Shown here: positions 1-7,495 of the stretch, one piece after another
Layout: the number at the start of each line of letters is the position of its first letter
Numbering within the stretch: the first letter of the stretch is position 1
DNA from: Thermococcaceae archaeon
GTDB lineage: Archaea > Methanobacteriota_B > Thermococci > Thermococcales > Thermococcaceae
Direction of reading: 5' to 3'
DNA length: 10,983 nt
Assembly (NCBI GenBank): GCA_026986455.1
Contig: JALSON010000081.1
Coordinates: forward strand, 1 to 10,983
Position numbers and translations under genes: made by a program
Notes under the pieces: model-generated
What the model was told of the DNA's origin: nothing
What the model saw: the letters and a program-made list of their open reading frames with translations, nothing else
Database searches by the model: none

Positions 1-606
1 GAGCCAGTAGACCACACTCGCGAGTTTATCATGACTCATCAGAAACTTGAGCAGCGAGGTTAGTGCGGAGAAGAATGCATTGACTATTATACCGGCGAGA
101 ATGAGTGAGACGGGGCTTATTCTGCCCCCTATTTTAGCAAGAGACGTTGTCAAAAACACGGCGAGCAGGGCAAAAGCAAACGCTAAGGGAGTAACGCCCA
201 GACCGAGGGAGAATCCTATTGCCAGGGCAGCTCCAAAGGCGGCCCCGGAGGAAATCCCTAAAATATAGCTGTTGACGAGGGGGTTCCTGAATATTGCCTG
301 GAGAACAGCTCCAGAGACTGCTAAAGCCGAGCCCACCATCATGGCTAAAAGGACCCGGGGAAGTCTTATCTCAAACAGAATTACACGATAAACGCCAGGA
401 TAATGATTTTGAATATCAAGATTTAATCTTCCGAGGGTTATCTTGGTCAGGGCCGTGGAGGCAAGCTGTGCGGTTTTTATCAGGAGCATGTTGATAATTG
501 CGGGAAGCGGGATGTGATAAGACCCTATACACAGGCTTATGAGCAGGGAAAAGACGGGGGAAATTAAAAGAAAAAGGAAGAGGAGCCTTTTCATCTTCAT
601 GTTCAT
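1..606 (-). CDS. FecCD-family ABC transporter permease, C-terminus beyond window
   Basis: Membrane subunit of an iron(III)-siderophore/cobalamin-type ABC importer. I translated it by hand from an ATG at 606 through base 1 with no stop (202 codons), so it is partial only because of the window edge; the family is usually about 330-350 residues. Seen: a hydrophobic first helix (about residues 5-27), then the FecCD/BtuC signature around residues 80-110 (EIRLPRVLLAMMVGSALAVS, then GAVLQAIFRNPL), followed by more Gly/Ala/Leu-rich helices. The start at 606 is supported by GGAGGG at 614-619, seven bases upstream and inside the end of the preceding gene. That gene stops 3 bp earlier, so the two are translationally adjacent. 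Further in-frame ATGs lie at 600 and 594, so the exact start could shift by a few residues. A matching ATPase gene is expected just past the left edge. Confidence 0.93.
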   Translation of the reverse strand, partial: MNMKMKRLLFLFLLISPVFSLLISLCIGSYHIPLPAIINMLLIKTAQLASTALTKITLGRLNLDIQNHYPGVYRVILFEIRLPRVLLAMMVGSALAVSGAVLQAIFRNPLVNSYILGISSGAAFGAALAIGFSLGLGVTPLAFAFALLAVFLTTSLAKIGGRISPVSLILAGIIVNAFFSALTSLLKFLMSHDKLASVVYWL

Positions 607-609
607 TGA

Positions 610-2739
610 TTAACCCTCCATGCCGTAGAATCTCTTGATGAGCTCCTGATATATTGGCTTCCAGTCCGGGTAGTACCCGGGATAGATCGCATGGCCGAAG
701 GCATAGATTCCGGTAACAAATCTGGGTCCGTAGAGAGCCGCTGCATTCTTTGACCATGAGCTCACCAGTATTCCAACGACATGGCCGTCTTTAACGGCTT
801 TGATCTGCTGCCATCTTGGATCGCTCTTTATCTTTTCCACAGCTTCACTGAGCCTCTCTGCATCCCAATCAACCACTATTAAAATGTCTGTCTTGTTCCC
901 GAAGTATGCTATGAGCTTTTCAAGGTCAAACTTTGGATACTGGGTTGAGAAGTTGTAGTCGAACGCAACGTTGTGCGCTCCCACAAGCTCCGCGGTTTGG
1001 GCATATGCCGAGCCCCTGTATGCTATGCTTATTTCTCCCGTTGCGTATTTCCCTGTTATGGATGATCCATAGACTACGAGAACGTTCTTCTTTTTATCGG
1101 CGGGTATCCTGCTCGCTATGTCCAAGGCTTCGTTGTAGTACTTCTCCAGGAAGCTCGCCAGTTCTTCAGCCCTCTTCTCTTTATCAAAGACTTTTCCAAG
1201 CACTCTTATGATTCTGATGTTCTCGTAGGGCATTTCTGTTCCGGTTGCATTGGAGTCTGGGATTCCAAATGCAAGAACCTTGATCCCAAGTTCTTTAGAT
1301 CTCTCAATAACATCCTGCTCACCCTTGGTAAAGCCTCCCTTCCAGCGCCCCATCAGGATTAAATCGGGTTTGAGGCCGGCCACGGTTTCCCAGTTGATGG
1401 CTTTTTCCCAGGTTGTCCCGACGGTGGGTTTTTTCCTGATGTTTTCTGGCAGAAACTGGTCGTAGGGCACGTATTTCCCTATGCCAACGATTCTATCTGC
1501 GACTCCAAGGCAGTACATTACCTCTGCCCAATAACCGTTGAGGGCTATGACCCTCTCAGGCGGCTTTTCAAAGGTTATTTTTCTGCCCATTGAATCCATT
1601 ACTGTTACCGGAGCGTTGTATTTAACCCCGTAGAAGTTCTCAAACAGCTCTTTTGCCACCGGCTTCCAGTCCGGGTAATATTCGGGATAGATGATGTTAG
1701 CCATCTGATAAACGCCTACTATTATCCTCGGCCCCCAGTCCAGGAATCCGTTGGAACCTGCTAAAATCCCATAGACATGGCCTTCTTTTACGGCTTTAAT
1801 TGCCCTCCATCTTGGGTCTGTTCTGATTGCACTTAATGCCCTGTCGAGCCTCTCTTTACTGAATGAAGTGAGGATTAGGACATCCGTTTTATTCCCCCAA
1901 TAGGCTATTATTCTTTCAAGATCGAGCTTTGGCCATGGTGTGTTGAACTTTTTGTCAAAAGCCAGGTTATGAGCACCTACAAGCTGGACTATGCTTGCCC
2001 ATGCACTACCGTTTGCATACATTGTGATTGGCTTGTTCATATCTATCGGGGCGTTTATCATAAGGACGTTCTTTAGCTTGTTATTGGGTATTTGGCTGGT
2101 TATCTTTTTAACTTCATCCAGCTTTTCCTTCATCCATCTTGCGAGTTCTTCAGCCTTTTTCTCCCTTCCGAAGACTTTTCCAAGGAGCTCAACGATCCTA
2201 ATGTTATCTTTAACACTCTTTGCCGTGAGTGCTATTACGGGTATGCCAAGCTGCTCCGCTTTTTTTATGGTTTCTGCATCTGCATACTTCCCGCCATACC
2301 AGTCAATTATTATGAGGTCAGGTTTGAGCCCGGCTACTGTTTCCCAGTTCAGGCCTTTGAAGTTGCTACCTACGACGGGTTTTTTTCTGACGTCTTCTGG
2401 GACATATGGATCATGGGGTATGTACCTTCCTATTCCAACTATCCTTTTTTGAACGCCAAGAATTGAGAGTATCTCTGCCCAGTAAGTACTCAGGACTACA
2501 ACCCTTTCAGGGGACTTTTCTATAGTGACTTTTCTTCCTGCAAAATCTGTAATGGTTAGGGGATATCCGGTCTTGCTGGTGGTTGTTGGAGTGGTTTTTT
2601 GTTCTTGGACATTTTGAGCTGGCTTAATACTGCTTGATGTGGCTTTGGTAGCTTTTTCACTTATGCACCCGGCACTAAAGACGCTGAAAACTAAAACTGA
2701 GAGCATAAGCAACGCCAAGAGTTTTTTGCTACTCTTCAT
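610..2739 (-). CDS. Lipoprotein substrate-binding protein with two tandem PBP domains (iron-siderophore/B12 type)
   Basis: Captures the substrate outside the membrane for the adjacent permease. The 709 residues open with a Lys-rich start and hydrophobic stretch ending in a lipobox, FSAG before Cys25, then a Ser/Thr-rich spacer (26-58). Two complete class III periplasmic-binding domains follow, about 60-374 and 376-709. Each has the GRKvTfEKpPERV opening, GYWAEvm/TYWAEil, RIVGIG, RKKPxVG, NWETVAGLKPDLI, VGAHN, WGNKTD/FGNKTD, TDPRW/SDPRW, the GHVxGI block and an ending in YPDWKP...FYG. By eye well over half the residues match in the first 75 of each copy, and the joint is almost linker-free (GVKYNAPVTV). 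Family members are normally single-domain, about 350-400 residues. I chose the ATG at 2739 (MKSSKK) over in-frame starts at 2775 and 2787 because GGTGGTGA sits five bases upstream and it gives a proper signal peptide. The substrate is inferred from family; haem or cobalamin are not excluded. Confidence 0.92.
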   Translation of the reverse strand: MKSSKKLLALLMLSVLVFSVFSAGCISEKATKATSSSIKPAQNVQEQKTTPTTTSKTGYPLTITDFAGRKVTIEKSPERVVVLSTYWAEILSILGVQKRIVGIGRYIPHDPYVPEDVRKKPVVGSNFKGLNWETVAGLKPDLIIIDWYGGKYADAETIKKAEQLGIPVIALTAKSVKDNIRIVELLGKVFGREKKAEELARWMKEKLDEVKKITSQIPNNKLKNVLMINAPIDMNKPITMYANGSAWASIVQLVGAHNLAFDKKFNTPWPKLDLERIIAYWGNKTDVLILTSFSKERLDRALSAIRTDPRWRAIKAVKEGHVYGILAGSNGFLDWGPRIIVGVYQMANIIYPEYYPDWKPVAKELFENFYGVKYNAPVTVMDSMGRKITFEKPPERVIALNGYWAEVMYCLGVADRIVGIGKYVPYDQFLPENIRKKPTVGTTWEKAINWETVAGLKPDLILMGRWKGGFTKGEQDVIERSKELGIKVLAFGIPDSNATGTEMPYENIRIIRVLGKVFDKEKRAEELASFLEKYYNEALDIASRIPADKKKNVLVVYGSSITGKYATGEISIAYRGSAYAQTAELVGAHNVAFDYNFSTQYPKFDLEKLIAYFGNKTDILIVVDWDAERLSEAVEKIKSDPRWQQIKAVKDGHVVGILVSSWSKNAAALYGPRFVTGIYAFGHAIYPGYYPDWKPIYQELIKRFYGMEG

Positions 2740-2804
2740 CAATTTCACCACCAATCGTGCTACTAATTTGGTCATTGGTATTATCATACAGGAATCAAAG
2801 CGGG

Positions 2805-2825
2805 AATTTTTAACGCTTTTTAAAA
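2805..2825 (-). promoter_or_regulatory. Possible TATA region for the binding protein/permease operon
   Basis: The 96-bp gap between nrdG and the binding-protein gene holds two A/T-rich boxes on the minus strand, TTTTAAAAAG (2815-2825) and TTAAAAATT (2805-2813). Either would place a transcript start roughly 45-55 bases before the ATG at 2739. Downstream lies a small imperfect dyad, GTATTATCATAC at 2778-2789, which could be part of a metal-regulator site but is too short to assign. The same stretch follows the nrdG stop, so its T-runs may also end that transcript. Confidence 0.4.
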
Positions 2826-2835
2826 CGGTGGGTTC

Positions 2836-3558
2836 TCAACCCATAGTTAAGATGGTTCCATTGAGATGAACCTCAATCCCGAGGCTCTCAAGTCTCTCTT
2901 TCAGCTCTAAAAGCTCCCCCTCGGGCCAGCAGTGTTCCAAACACCAGCTCTCATCCCTCGGGTTGGTTAGAGGCCCCCCTACGAGGGGATTAAGGACGAC
3001 GTGGAAGTCTGTTTCAACTCTCCTCAAGCTCTCCTCTATGTGGGGCCACGCGTTCATCTCCTTCGCCACCGGGATTCTAAGCTCGAGCGGGATCCCATGA
3101 TCCGAAACGACTTCAAGCCCCCTGAGGAAGAGCTTCCAGAGTTTTTCTGTAGGCTTTTCGGGAAGGCCGTAGAGTTCCGGCGGTGCCTTGAGGTCAGTGG
3201 CGATGTGATCCACCAGACCGGCCGCTAGGAGTTTTTCGAGGGGACCAATGAGGGTAAGGTTGGTGTTCAGACTAACCGGGACGTCGAGAAGCTTCACTTC
3301 GGCGAAGAGCGAGCCCAGTTCTCGCCATTGCATCAGCGGCTCGCCACCGGTGACGTGGAAGTAGTCCACCATGAAAGCCGAAGCTTCGAGATCCTCGAGG
3401 AGTTGGTCCCCGTCAAGCCTGAAGCAGTTGAGTCCTTCGGCGATACGCCAGTTGTGGCAGAAGGGGCACTTGAGGTTGCACCCGCAGAGCCACAGGGTGA
3501 AGGTAACGCTCCCGTGAACGTCAACCATGCTCACACTTTTCCAGCCTGCGGTGAGCAT
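2836..3558 (-). CDS. nrdG: Anaerobic ribonucleoside-triphosphate reductase activating protein (radical SAM)
   Basis: Uses a [4Fe-4S] cluster and S-adenosylmethionine to abstract a hydrogen from the catalytic glycine of NrdD, making the glycyl radical needed for anaerobic dNTP synthesis. The radical-SAM cluster motif Cx3Cx2C is C27-NLK-C31-PF-C34, in the context LWLCGCNLKCPFCHNW. An SAM-binding GGEPL follows at residues 71-75. The 240-residue length is typical of the archaeal form. The open frame continues upstream to 3672, but the ATG at 3558 is the better start: GGAGGTGG lies four bases before it (3563-3570) and the protein opens directly into the core with no spare N-terminus. It lies 20 bp after the nrdD stop on the same strand, so the two are almost certainly co-transcribed with the reductase first. 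Confidence 0.95.
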   Translation of the reverse strand: MLTAGWKSVSMVDVHGSVTFTLWLCGCNLKCPFCHNWRIAEGLNCFRLDGDQLLEDLEASAFMVDYFHVTGGEPLMQWRELGSLFAEVKLLDVPVSLNTNLTLIGPLEKLLAAGLVDHIATDLKAPPELYGLPEKPTEKLWKLFLRGLEVVSDHGIPLELRIPVAKEMNAWPHIEESLRRVETDFHVVLNPLVGGPLTNPRDESWCLEHCWPEGELLELKERLESLGIEVHLNGTILTMG

Positions 3559-3578
3559 TAAACCACCTCCAAAAAGGA

Positions 3579-5423
3579 TCAGGAGGGGTAGTGCCTCCTT
3601 GTCCAGAACTCCTTCTTCCTGAAGGGGTTCCAGTTCTTTAGGGGTCTGTAGTAGCCGATTATTCTGCTCCATATCTCGACGTTCTCGCTTCCGCAGCGCG
3701 GGCAGTGGGTGTGAAGGCCGGTAGTTGAAAATTTACAGTCGTTGCAGACGGTTAAAGCCGGAGTGTAGCTCCAGTACACGAGTTCGGTTCTCATGAGTCT
3801 CCTTGTGAGTTTTGCCAGTGCTTCTGGATCCGGCTCCTCTCCGAGGAATATGTGCATCATCACACCTCCGGTAAAGATTCTCTGAACCTTCTCCTCTATG
3901 CGTATCCTGTCACCAAGCTCAAGCGAGCCGTAGTAGGGGGCTATGCTAGTGGAGTAAATCGGGTTCTCGGGGTCATTGAGATACTCTTTAAGCTCGGGAA
4001 AGTCGTGTAGGTCCTTCACGGCGAGCTTTGCCGCGGCGCTCTCGCCGGGAACCTCCTCCACGTTCCATGGAATGCCGGTTTCTCTCATCCACTCCCTCGC
4101 TTTGGAAGTCGCGAATTCGACCATCTCCTTCATGAGTTCAGCGGCCCTAAGCCAGTCCCTCCTGCTTCCTTCCTCCCAGAGCTTTGGCTTGTTGAGGTAA
4201 ATTGCAACGGCCTCAGGAAGGCCAAGGATCCCCACCGTGTTGAAGTGACTGCTCGGGAACTCCTCAAGATAGAGGCGAATCATGCTGTACATGTGGCGGT
4301 AATTCGTTATCAGCCTCATGTAGCGCTCCCTGAACCAGTCGGTGGTTCTCCCGACTGTTTCAAGGACATGTTCGTACTCTTTCCAGAAGGCATTGTCGTT
4401 TCCATTGGCCTTGAGTGCAAGCCTAGGGAGGTTCACCGTCGTAACGTTCACAGAGCCCGTAACGTCAGGCATCGCCCATAGGCCGCCGAAGCGCCCCCGC
4501 TCGAGTCTTTCAATGGCCTCTTCCCCGACGCTCTTTTTGGAAACTCCAAAAGCGAGTGTCATCTCCGTTTTGTCAATGGCTATCCTGCAGCACATTGAGA
4601 AGCTTGCGTCAGGATCCACGACGTTCGTGTTGAGCCAGTAAAAGCTTCCGCGCTTTGCGGCTGTTGTAAAGACGGCCTCGAAGACCTCCGGGTCGTCCCA
4701 GAGCATTTTAGCTGTGACCATCAGGGTGGGGATAGGAAACGTGAAGGGCTGACCTATCGCATCACCCTCTCTTAGCACTTCAGTCAGGGCTATGAAGAAC
4801 TCCTTGGCTTCTCTCTCGTACTCACCGAGGGGTTCGACCTTCTTTCCAGCGTAGACCGCGCGGTCGCCCTCGAGCATCTTCTTGGGAGCGTCGAGAGTTA
4901 CGGTAAAGTTGGTAAACGGAGTTTGGAGGCCAATTCTCGTTGGATAGTTGAGGTTGTAAACCAGCCTTTGAATCTGCTGTTTGATTTTACGCCTGCCGAG
5001 GCTCTCCTTCCTTATGAACGGTCCGGCATACCACTCGACGCTTGAGAGGGCCTGAGCGCCGCTGAAGTAGTGCTGCATGGTTATAAGATAGTTGGCTATA
5101 TGGTCGACGTAGGTGTCGAAGTGTTTAGCGGGCCTCGAGACGATTGTCGGGGTTTTGAGGCCATTCTCGAGGAGTCTCGCCGTGCTGTGGCCGGTGCAGT
5201 AAGGGATGTAGAGGCTGTAGGGAAGCTTGTGGATGTAGATATCGCCGCTGAAGTGGGCATTTCTTCCCCCTTCTGGAATGAGTGAGAGGCTCTCCTTTAG
5301 CGCTTCTTCCATCACGTAGGCGAAGAAGCCCGTTGGACCGGGATAGCGGTTGGCATTCTCCAGAACGTCCAGACTGCCCCAGCCCGCGTACTCATGGATG
5401 AGGTCATTCTTCGCGGTCTCCAT
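3579..5423 (-). CDS. nrdD: Anaerobic (class III) ribonucleoside-triphosphate reductase, catalytic subunit
   Basis: Reduces ribonucleoside triphosphates to deoxyribonucleotides without oxygen, using a glycyl radical made by NrdG. In the 614-residue protein the expected active-site cysteines are present: C76 (PYCTGHS) and the C278/C279 pair (FSMCCRIAID). Near the C-terminus four cysteines, C560, C563, C574 and C577 (VCNDC...HCPRC), form the zinc site, followed by the radical loop RIIGYYRPL with Gly590. The protein begins straight in the catalytic core (AGWGSLDVLENANRYPGP), with no N-terminal ATP-cone of about 100 residues, and no intein is present. Length is close to the cone-less T4 enzyme (about 605). 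I chose the ATG at 5423 because GGTGA lies five bases upstream; a GTG at 5432 is in frame but overlaps that site. It is followed by nrdG and diverges from the TPR gene. Family assignment is very firm; the reductant (formate or a thiol protein) cannot be read from the sequence alone. Confidence 0.96.
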   Translation of the reverse strand: METAKNDLIHEYAGWGSLDVLENANRYPGPTGFFAYVMEEALKESLSLIPEGGRNAHFSGDIYIHKLPYSLYIPYCTGHSTARLLENGLKTPTIVSRPAKHFDTYVDHIANYLITMQHYFSGAQALSSVEWYAGPFIRKESLGRRKIKQQIQRLVYNLNYPTRIGLQTPFTNFTVTLDAPKKMLEGDRAVYAGKKVEPLGEYEREAKEFFIALTEVLREGDAIGQPFTFPIPTLMVTAKMLWDDPEVFEAVFTTAAKRGSFYWLNTNVVDPDASFSMCCRIAIDKTEMTLAFGVSKKSVGEEAIERLERGRFGGLWAMPDVTGSVNVTTVNLPRLALKANGNDNAFWKEYEHVLETVGRTTDWFRERYMRLITNYRHMYSMIRLYLEEFPSSHFNTVGILGLPEAVAIYLNKPKLWEEGSRRDWLRAAELMKEMVEFATSKAREWMRETGIPWNVEEVPGESAAAKLAVKDLHDFPELKEYLNDPENPIYSTSIAPYYGSLELGDRIRIEEKVQRIFTGGVMMHIFLGEEPDPEALAKLTRRLMRTELVYWSYTPALTVCNDCKFSTTGLHTHCPRCGSENVEIWSRIIGYYRPLKNWNPFRKKEFWTRRHYPS

Positions 5424-5433
5424 GTCAGTCACC

Positions 5434-5448
5434 TGGATAATTTATCCA
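5434..5448 (-). promoter_or_regulatory. 15-bp palindrome in the nrdD leader, operator candidate
   Basis: TGGATAATTTATCCA is a perfect 7+1+7 inverted repeat. It ends 10 bases before the nrdD ATG, just upstream of the SD site, and begins about where transcription should start from the TATA-like box at 5471-5477. A partial copy of the half-site, TGGATA, overlaps that TATA box (5469-5474), and another TGGATA occurs at 5543-5548. The position matches archaeal repressor sites that block the start region. The cognate regulator is unknown. Confidence 0.5.
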
Positions 5449-5470
5449 ATAACAATGGAAACAAACGCTG

Positions 5471-5480
5471 GATATAACAC
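5471..5480 (-). promoter_or_regulatory. TATA box for nrdDG
   Basis: On the minus strand GTGTTATATC, preceded by the purine-rich GGGGAA that can serve as BRE, lies about 50 bases before the nrdD ATG. The predicted transcript start near 5449 gives a leader of about 25 bases that holds the palindrome and the SD site. Confidence 0.5.
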
Positions 5481-5654
5481 TTCCCCTTGAACTCGTAGTC
5501 AGTTTTGCAGAATTTCCCTGAGTTCTGTCACTAGAAGACAGACTGGATAGGCATTCGTTGACGATTAGACAGACAAACTGACAACACAGGAAGCCACTGA
5601 AACAAGTATCGACAAATAACTGTCATCCATACAAAATGCTAAATCAATTTTGAC

Positions 5655-5690
5655 TATAAAACACAGTTTCTGGCGACCATACCTTTTTAA
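5655..5690 (+). promoter_or_regulatory. Candidate promoter region for the TPR gene
   Basis: Two TATA-like boxes precede the TPR gene: TATAAAA at 5655-5661 (start near 5683, leader about 40 bases) and TTTTTAA at 5684-5690 (start near 5712, leader about 12 bases). The SD site AGGTGA at 5712-5717 lies six bases before the ATG. I cannot decide between the two boxes from sequence alone. Confidence 0.4.
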
Positions 5691-5723
5691 CCCGTCCGGC
5701 GAACCGGAATCAGGTGATGGAAA

Positions 5724-6740
5724 ATGGAGCTCGGAAAGGAGTGGGAGAAGGCTTTGAGCGAGAATGACTGCGAGAAGCTGCTTGAGCTTTTTGACGATTA
5801 CATCGAGGGCATCGAGGACGAGGAGACGCTGAGAAAAGAGCTGGAGAGGCTGAAGGAGGCCGTCGTTGGCTGTGACGACCCCTACGAGCTGGCCCATGAG
5901 ATGGCCCACGTTTACGCGCACCTCGACGATGTGGAGAGCGGCATTGAGCTCTACCGGGAGCTGGCGGAGCGTAAGAGAGACGACCCGGAGGAGTACGCGA
6001 CGGCACTCTACTACCTGGCCGATGCATACGAGCACTTCGGGATGCCGGAGAAGGCTATAGAGACCTACGAGGAGCTCCTCAGGCTTGAGGAAAAGCTGGG
6101 TAACGAGCGGGAGATAGCACTCACGCTGGCCAATCTGGCGGTCAATTATGACGAACTGGGCGAGGCTGAAAAGGCAATCGAGCTCATGGAGAAGGCGAGG
6201 GAGATTTTCGAGAGGCTCGGGGACGGAAGGAACCATATGGTTAGCCTGCTCGATCTGGCGCACTTCCACTACGAGCTCGGGGACTACGATACCGCAGAGG
6301 CGCTGATAGGGGAAGTTCTCAGACAGCCGAGGGAGGATGAAATAGAGGTCAACGCAAGGCTCGTTGAAGCTGAGATATTTGCGGGAAGGGGGGAGTATGA
6401 AAAGGCCTTCAGGGCGCTCAGGGATGCTCTCGTTAAGGCTGTGGAAACGGGGGATGAAGTGCTCGGTCTCGTCTTCGAGACGCTCGTTGACTTCATAGAG
6501 GGGCTCTTCAACGAGAACGCCTACGAGACGGTTGCCAAGAACATGGAGTCCTTTGCGGAGCTCTTCGAGGATGATACTGCGTACTTCTTCAGGGCCATAG
6601 CGGAGCTGGCTCGCTGGAAGGCTGGAGAAGACACTAAGGAGCGCTTCGATGAGCTCTACTCAAAGGTGGAAAACGAGGAGCTCAAAGCCATCCTCGACGA
6701 GTGGAAGAAGCCGAAGCTGAGTTTGGGGCTGGGGCTTTGA
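5724..6740 (+). CDS. Tetratricopeptide-repeat (TPR) protein
   Basis: A 338-residue, strongly acidic all-helical protein built of TPR-type helix pairs, so most likely a soluble scaffold that binds another protein. At least five repeats can be read at about residues 55-90, 91-127, 128-167, 168-204 and 205-244. They show the W/LG/Y-A-P pattern, for example ALYYLADAYEHFGMPEKAIE, LANLAVNYDELGEAEKAIEL and LLDLAHFHYELGDYDTAEAL. The last 90 residues are helical but degenerate, and there is no signal peptide, membrane segment or enzyme motif. The start ATG has AGGTGA six bases upstream. It is transcribed divergently from nrdD and convergently with the nucleotidyltransferase gene, whose stop lies only 11 bp away. 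No partner or pathway can be named from the sequence. Confidence 0.88.
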   Translation: MELGKEWEKALSENDCEKLLELFDDYIEGIEDEETLRKELERLKEAVVGCDDPYELAHEMAHVYAHLDDVESGIELYRELAERKRDDPEEYATALYYLADAYEHFGMPEKAIETYEELLRLEEKLGNEREIALTLANLAVNYDELGEAEKAIELMEKAREIFERLGDGRNHMVSLLDLAHFHYELGDYDTAEALIGEVLRQPREDEIEVNARLVEAEIFAGRGEYEKAFRALRDALVKAVETGDEVLGLVFETLVDFIEGLFNENAYETVAKNMESFAELFEDDTAYFFRAIAELARWKAGEDTKERFDELYSKVENEELKAILDEWKKPKLSLGLGL

Positions 6741-6751
6741 TTTTCCCCCAT

Positions 6752-7495
6752 TTAAACGAAAGAGAGCTCCAGTGCTTTAATGAACTTATCTAAGCCCCTG
6801 CTTCTGAGTCCTTTTTCCGCGAGTGTATCTCTGAGGATTAAGGACTTCTCATAGAGGAGCCCTACGAGCCACTCAAACCTCTCCTGCTCAATGATCGTTC
6901 TTTGATTATTGAGTTCGCTGAGCATCACCTCAAAATCAACACCGTGCTCAAGCAAGCGAAGCAAATCATCAATGTCCTTGGCCCTGCCGAGAGACGTAAC
7001 CCCTTTGAACAGAAAAATGTCCTCAAGGGACACCAGCCGAACCCTGAGAGTCTTGAAATCCTCAAACTCTTTGGGAAGTACCGAGCGGTTTTTCATACCC
7101 TCCGACAGCGTGAGCCCTCCTAAGACTCTCTTCACGAAGACATCCATGTTGAAATCACGCATCTCCAGGTCGAGTTTCTTGTAAACTGAGAAGGCCCCCA
7201 GTTTAACTTTGTATTCGTGCTCAACCTTCTTCACGTAGATAACCCTAACACCCTGACCTACTTTAAGTTCAGGTGAGGGATTCGTGAGAACTTCATCAAG
7301 GAATCCAAGAACTCGAACGTTCTCAACCACCACATCTACGTCTGCGGTGGCGTCTTTTATACCCCTCAATGCAAGATTGCCACCACCTATGAGATAAAGC
7401 CTTATTTCCTCGGGAATAACTCCCCGGGAGGCCAATAGAGTTGTTTTCTCGTCCAGCAGAGCAAACTCTTCAACCAATCTTTCCCTCGTTATCAT
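6752..7495 (-). CDS. Pol-beta-type nucleotidyltransferase, putative toxin/effector of a two-gene unit
   Basis: A 247-residue protein with the minimal nucleotidyltransferase signature: glycine-rich YLIGGGN (residues 34-40), then TADVDVVV with metal-binding Asp52 and Asp54, and a third acidic residue in NMDVF (Asp118). The block LVSLEDIFLFKGVTSLGRAKDIDDLLRLL (about 155-182) is typical of AbiEii/MNT-like and DUF6036-type transferases. All three catalytic acids are present, so it is probably active in moving a nucleotide onto a tRNA end or a protein. The start at 7495 is preferred over an in-frame ATG at 7600: GGAGG lies eight bases upstream, and the longer version would only re-read the upstream gene in another frame. 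With this start it overlaps the winged-helix gene by 26 bp, a sign of coupled translation. Being second in an overlapping pair after a DNA-binding gene suggests a toxin-antitoxin role; this is inference. Confidence 0.82.
   Translation of the reverse strand: MITRERLVEEFALLDEKTTLLASRGVIPEEIRLYLIGGGNLALRGIKDATADVDVVVENVRVLGFLDEVLTNPSPELKVGQGVRVIYVKKVEHEYKVKLGAFSVYKKLDLEMRDFNMDVFVKRVLGGLTLSEGMKNRSVLPKEFEDFKTLRVRLVSLEDIFLFKGVTSLGRAKDIDDLLRLLEHGVDFEVMLSELNNQRTIIEQERFEWLVGLLYEKSLILRDTLAEKGLRSRGLDKFIKALELSFV

Noticed and set aside
3559..3672. N-terminal extension of nrdG into the end of nrdD
   Set aside because: An excellent GGAGGTGG site precedes the ATG at 3558, and the extension overlaps nrdD out of frame.
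5555..5600. Possible box C/D guide RNA (TTGACGA, then CTGA twice)
   Set aside because: Box C has two mismatches to RUGAUGA and no C' box is visible, so the motif is too weak to claim.
5565..6269. A 234-codon open frame on the minus strand opposite the TPR gene
   Set aside because: It lies antisense to a well-formed TPR-repeat gene, has no SD site or recognisable motif, and mirrors the codon pattern of the real gene.
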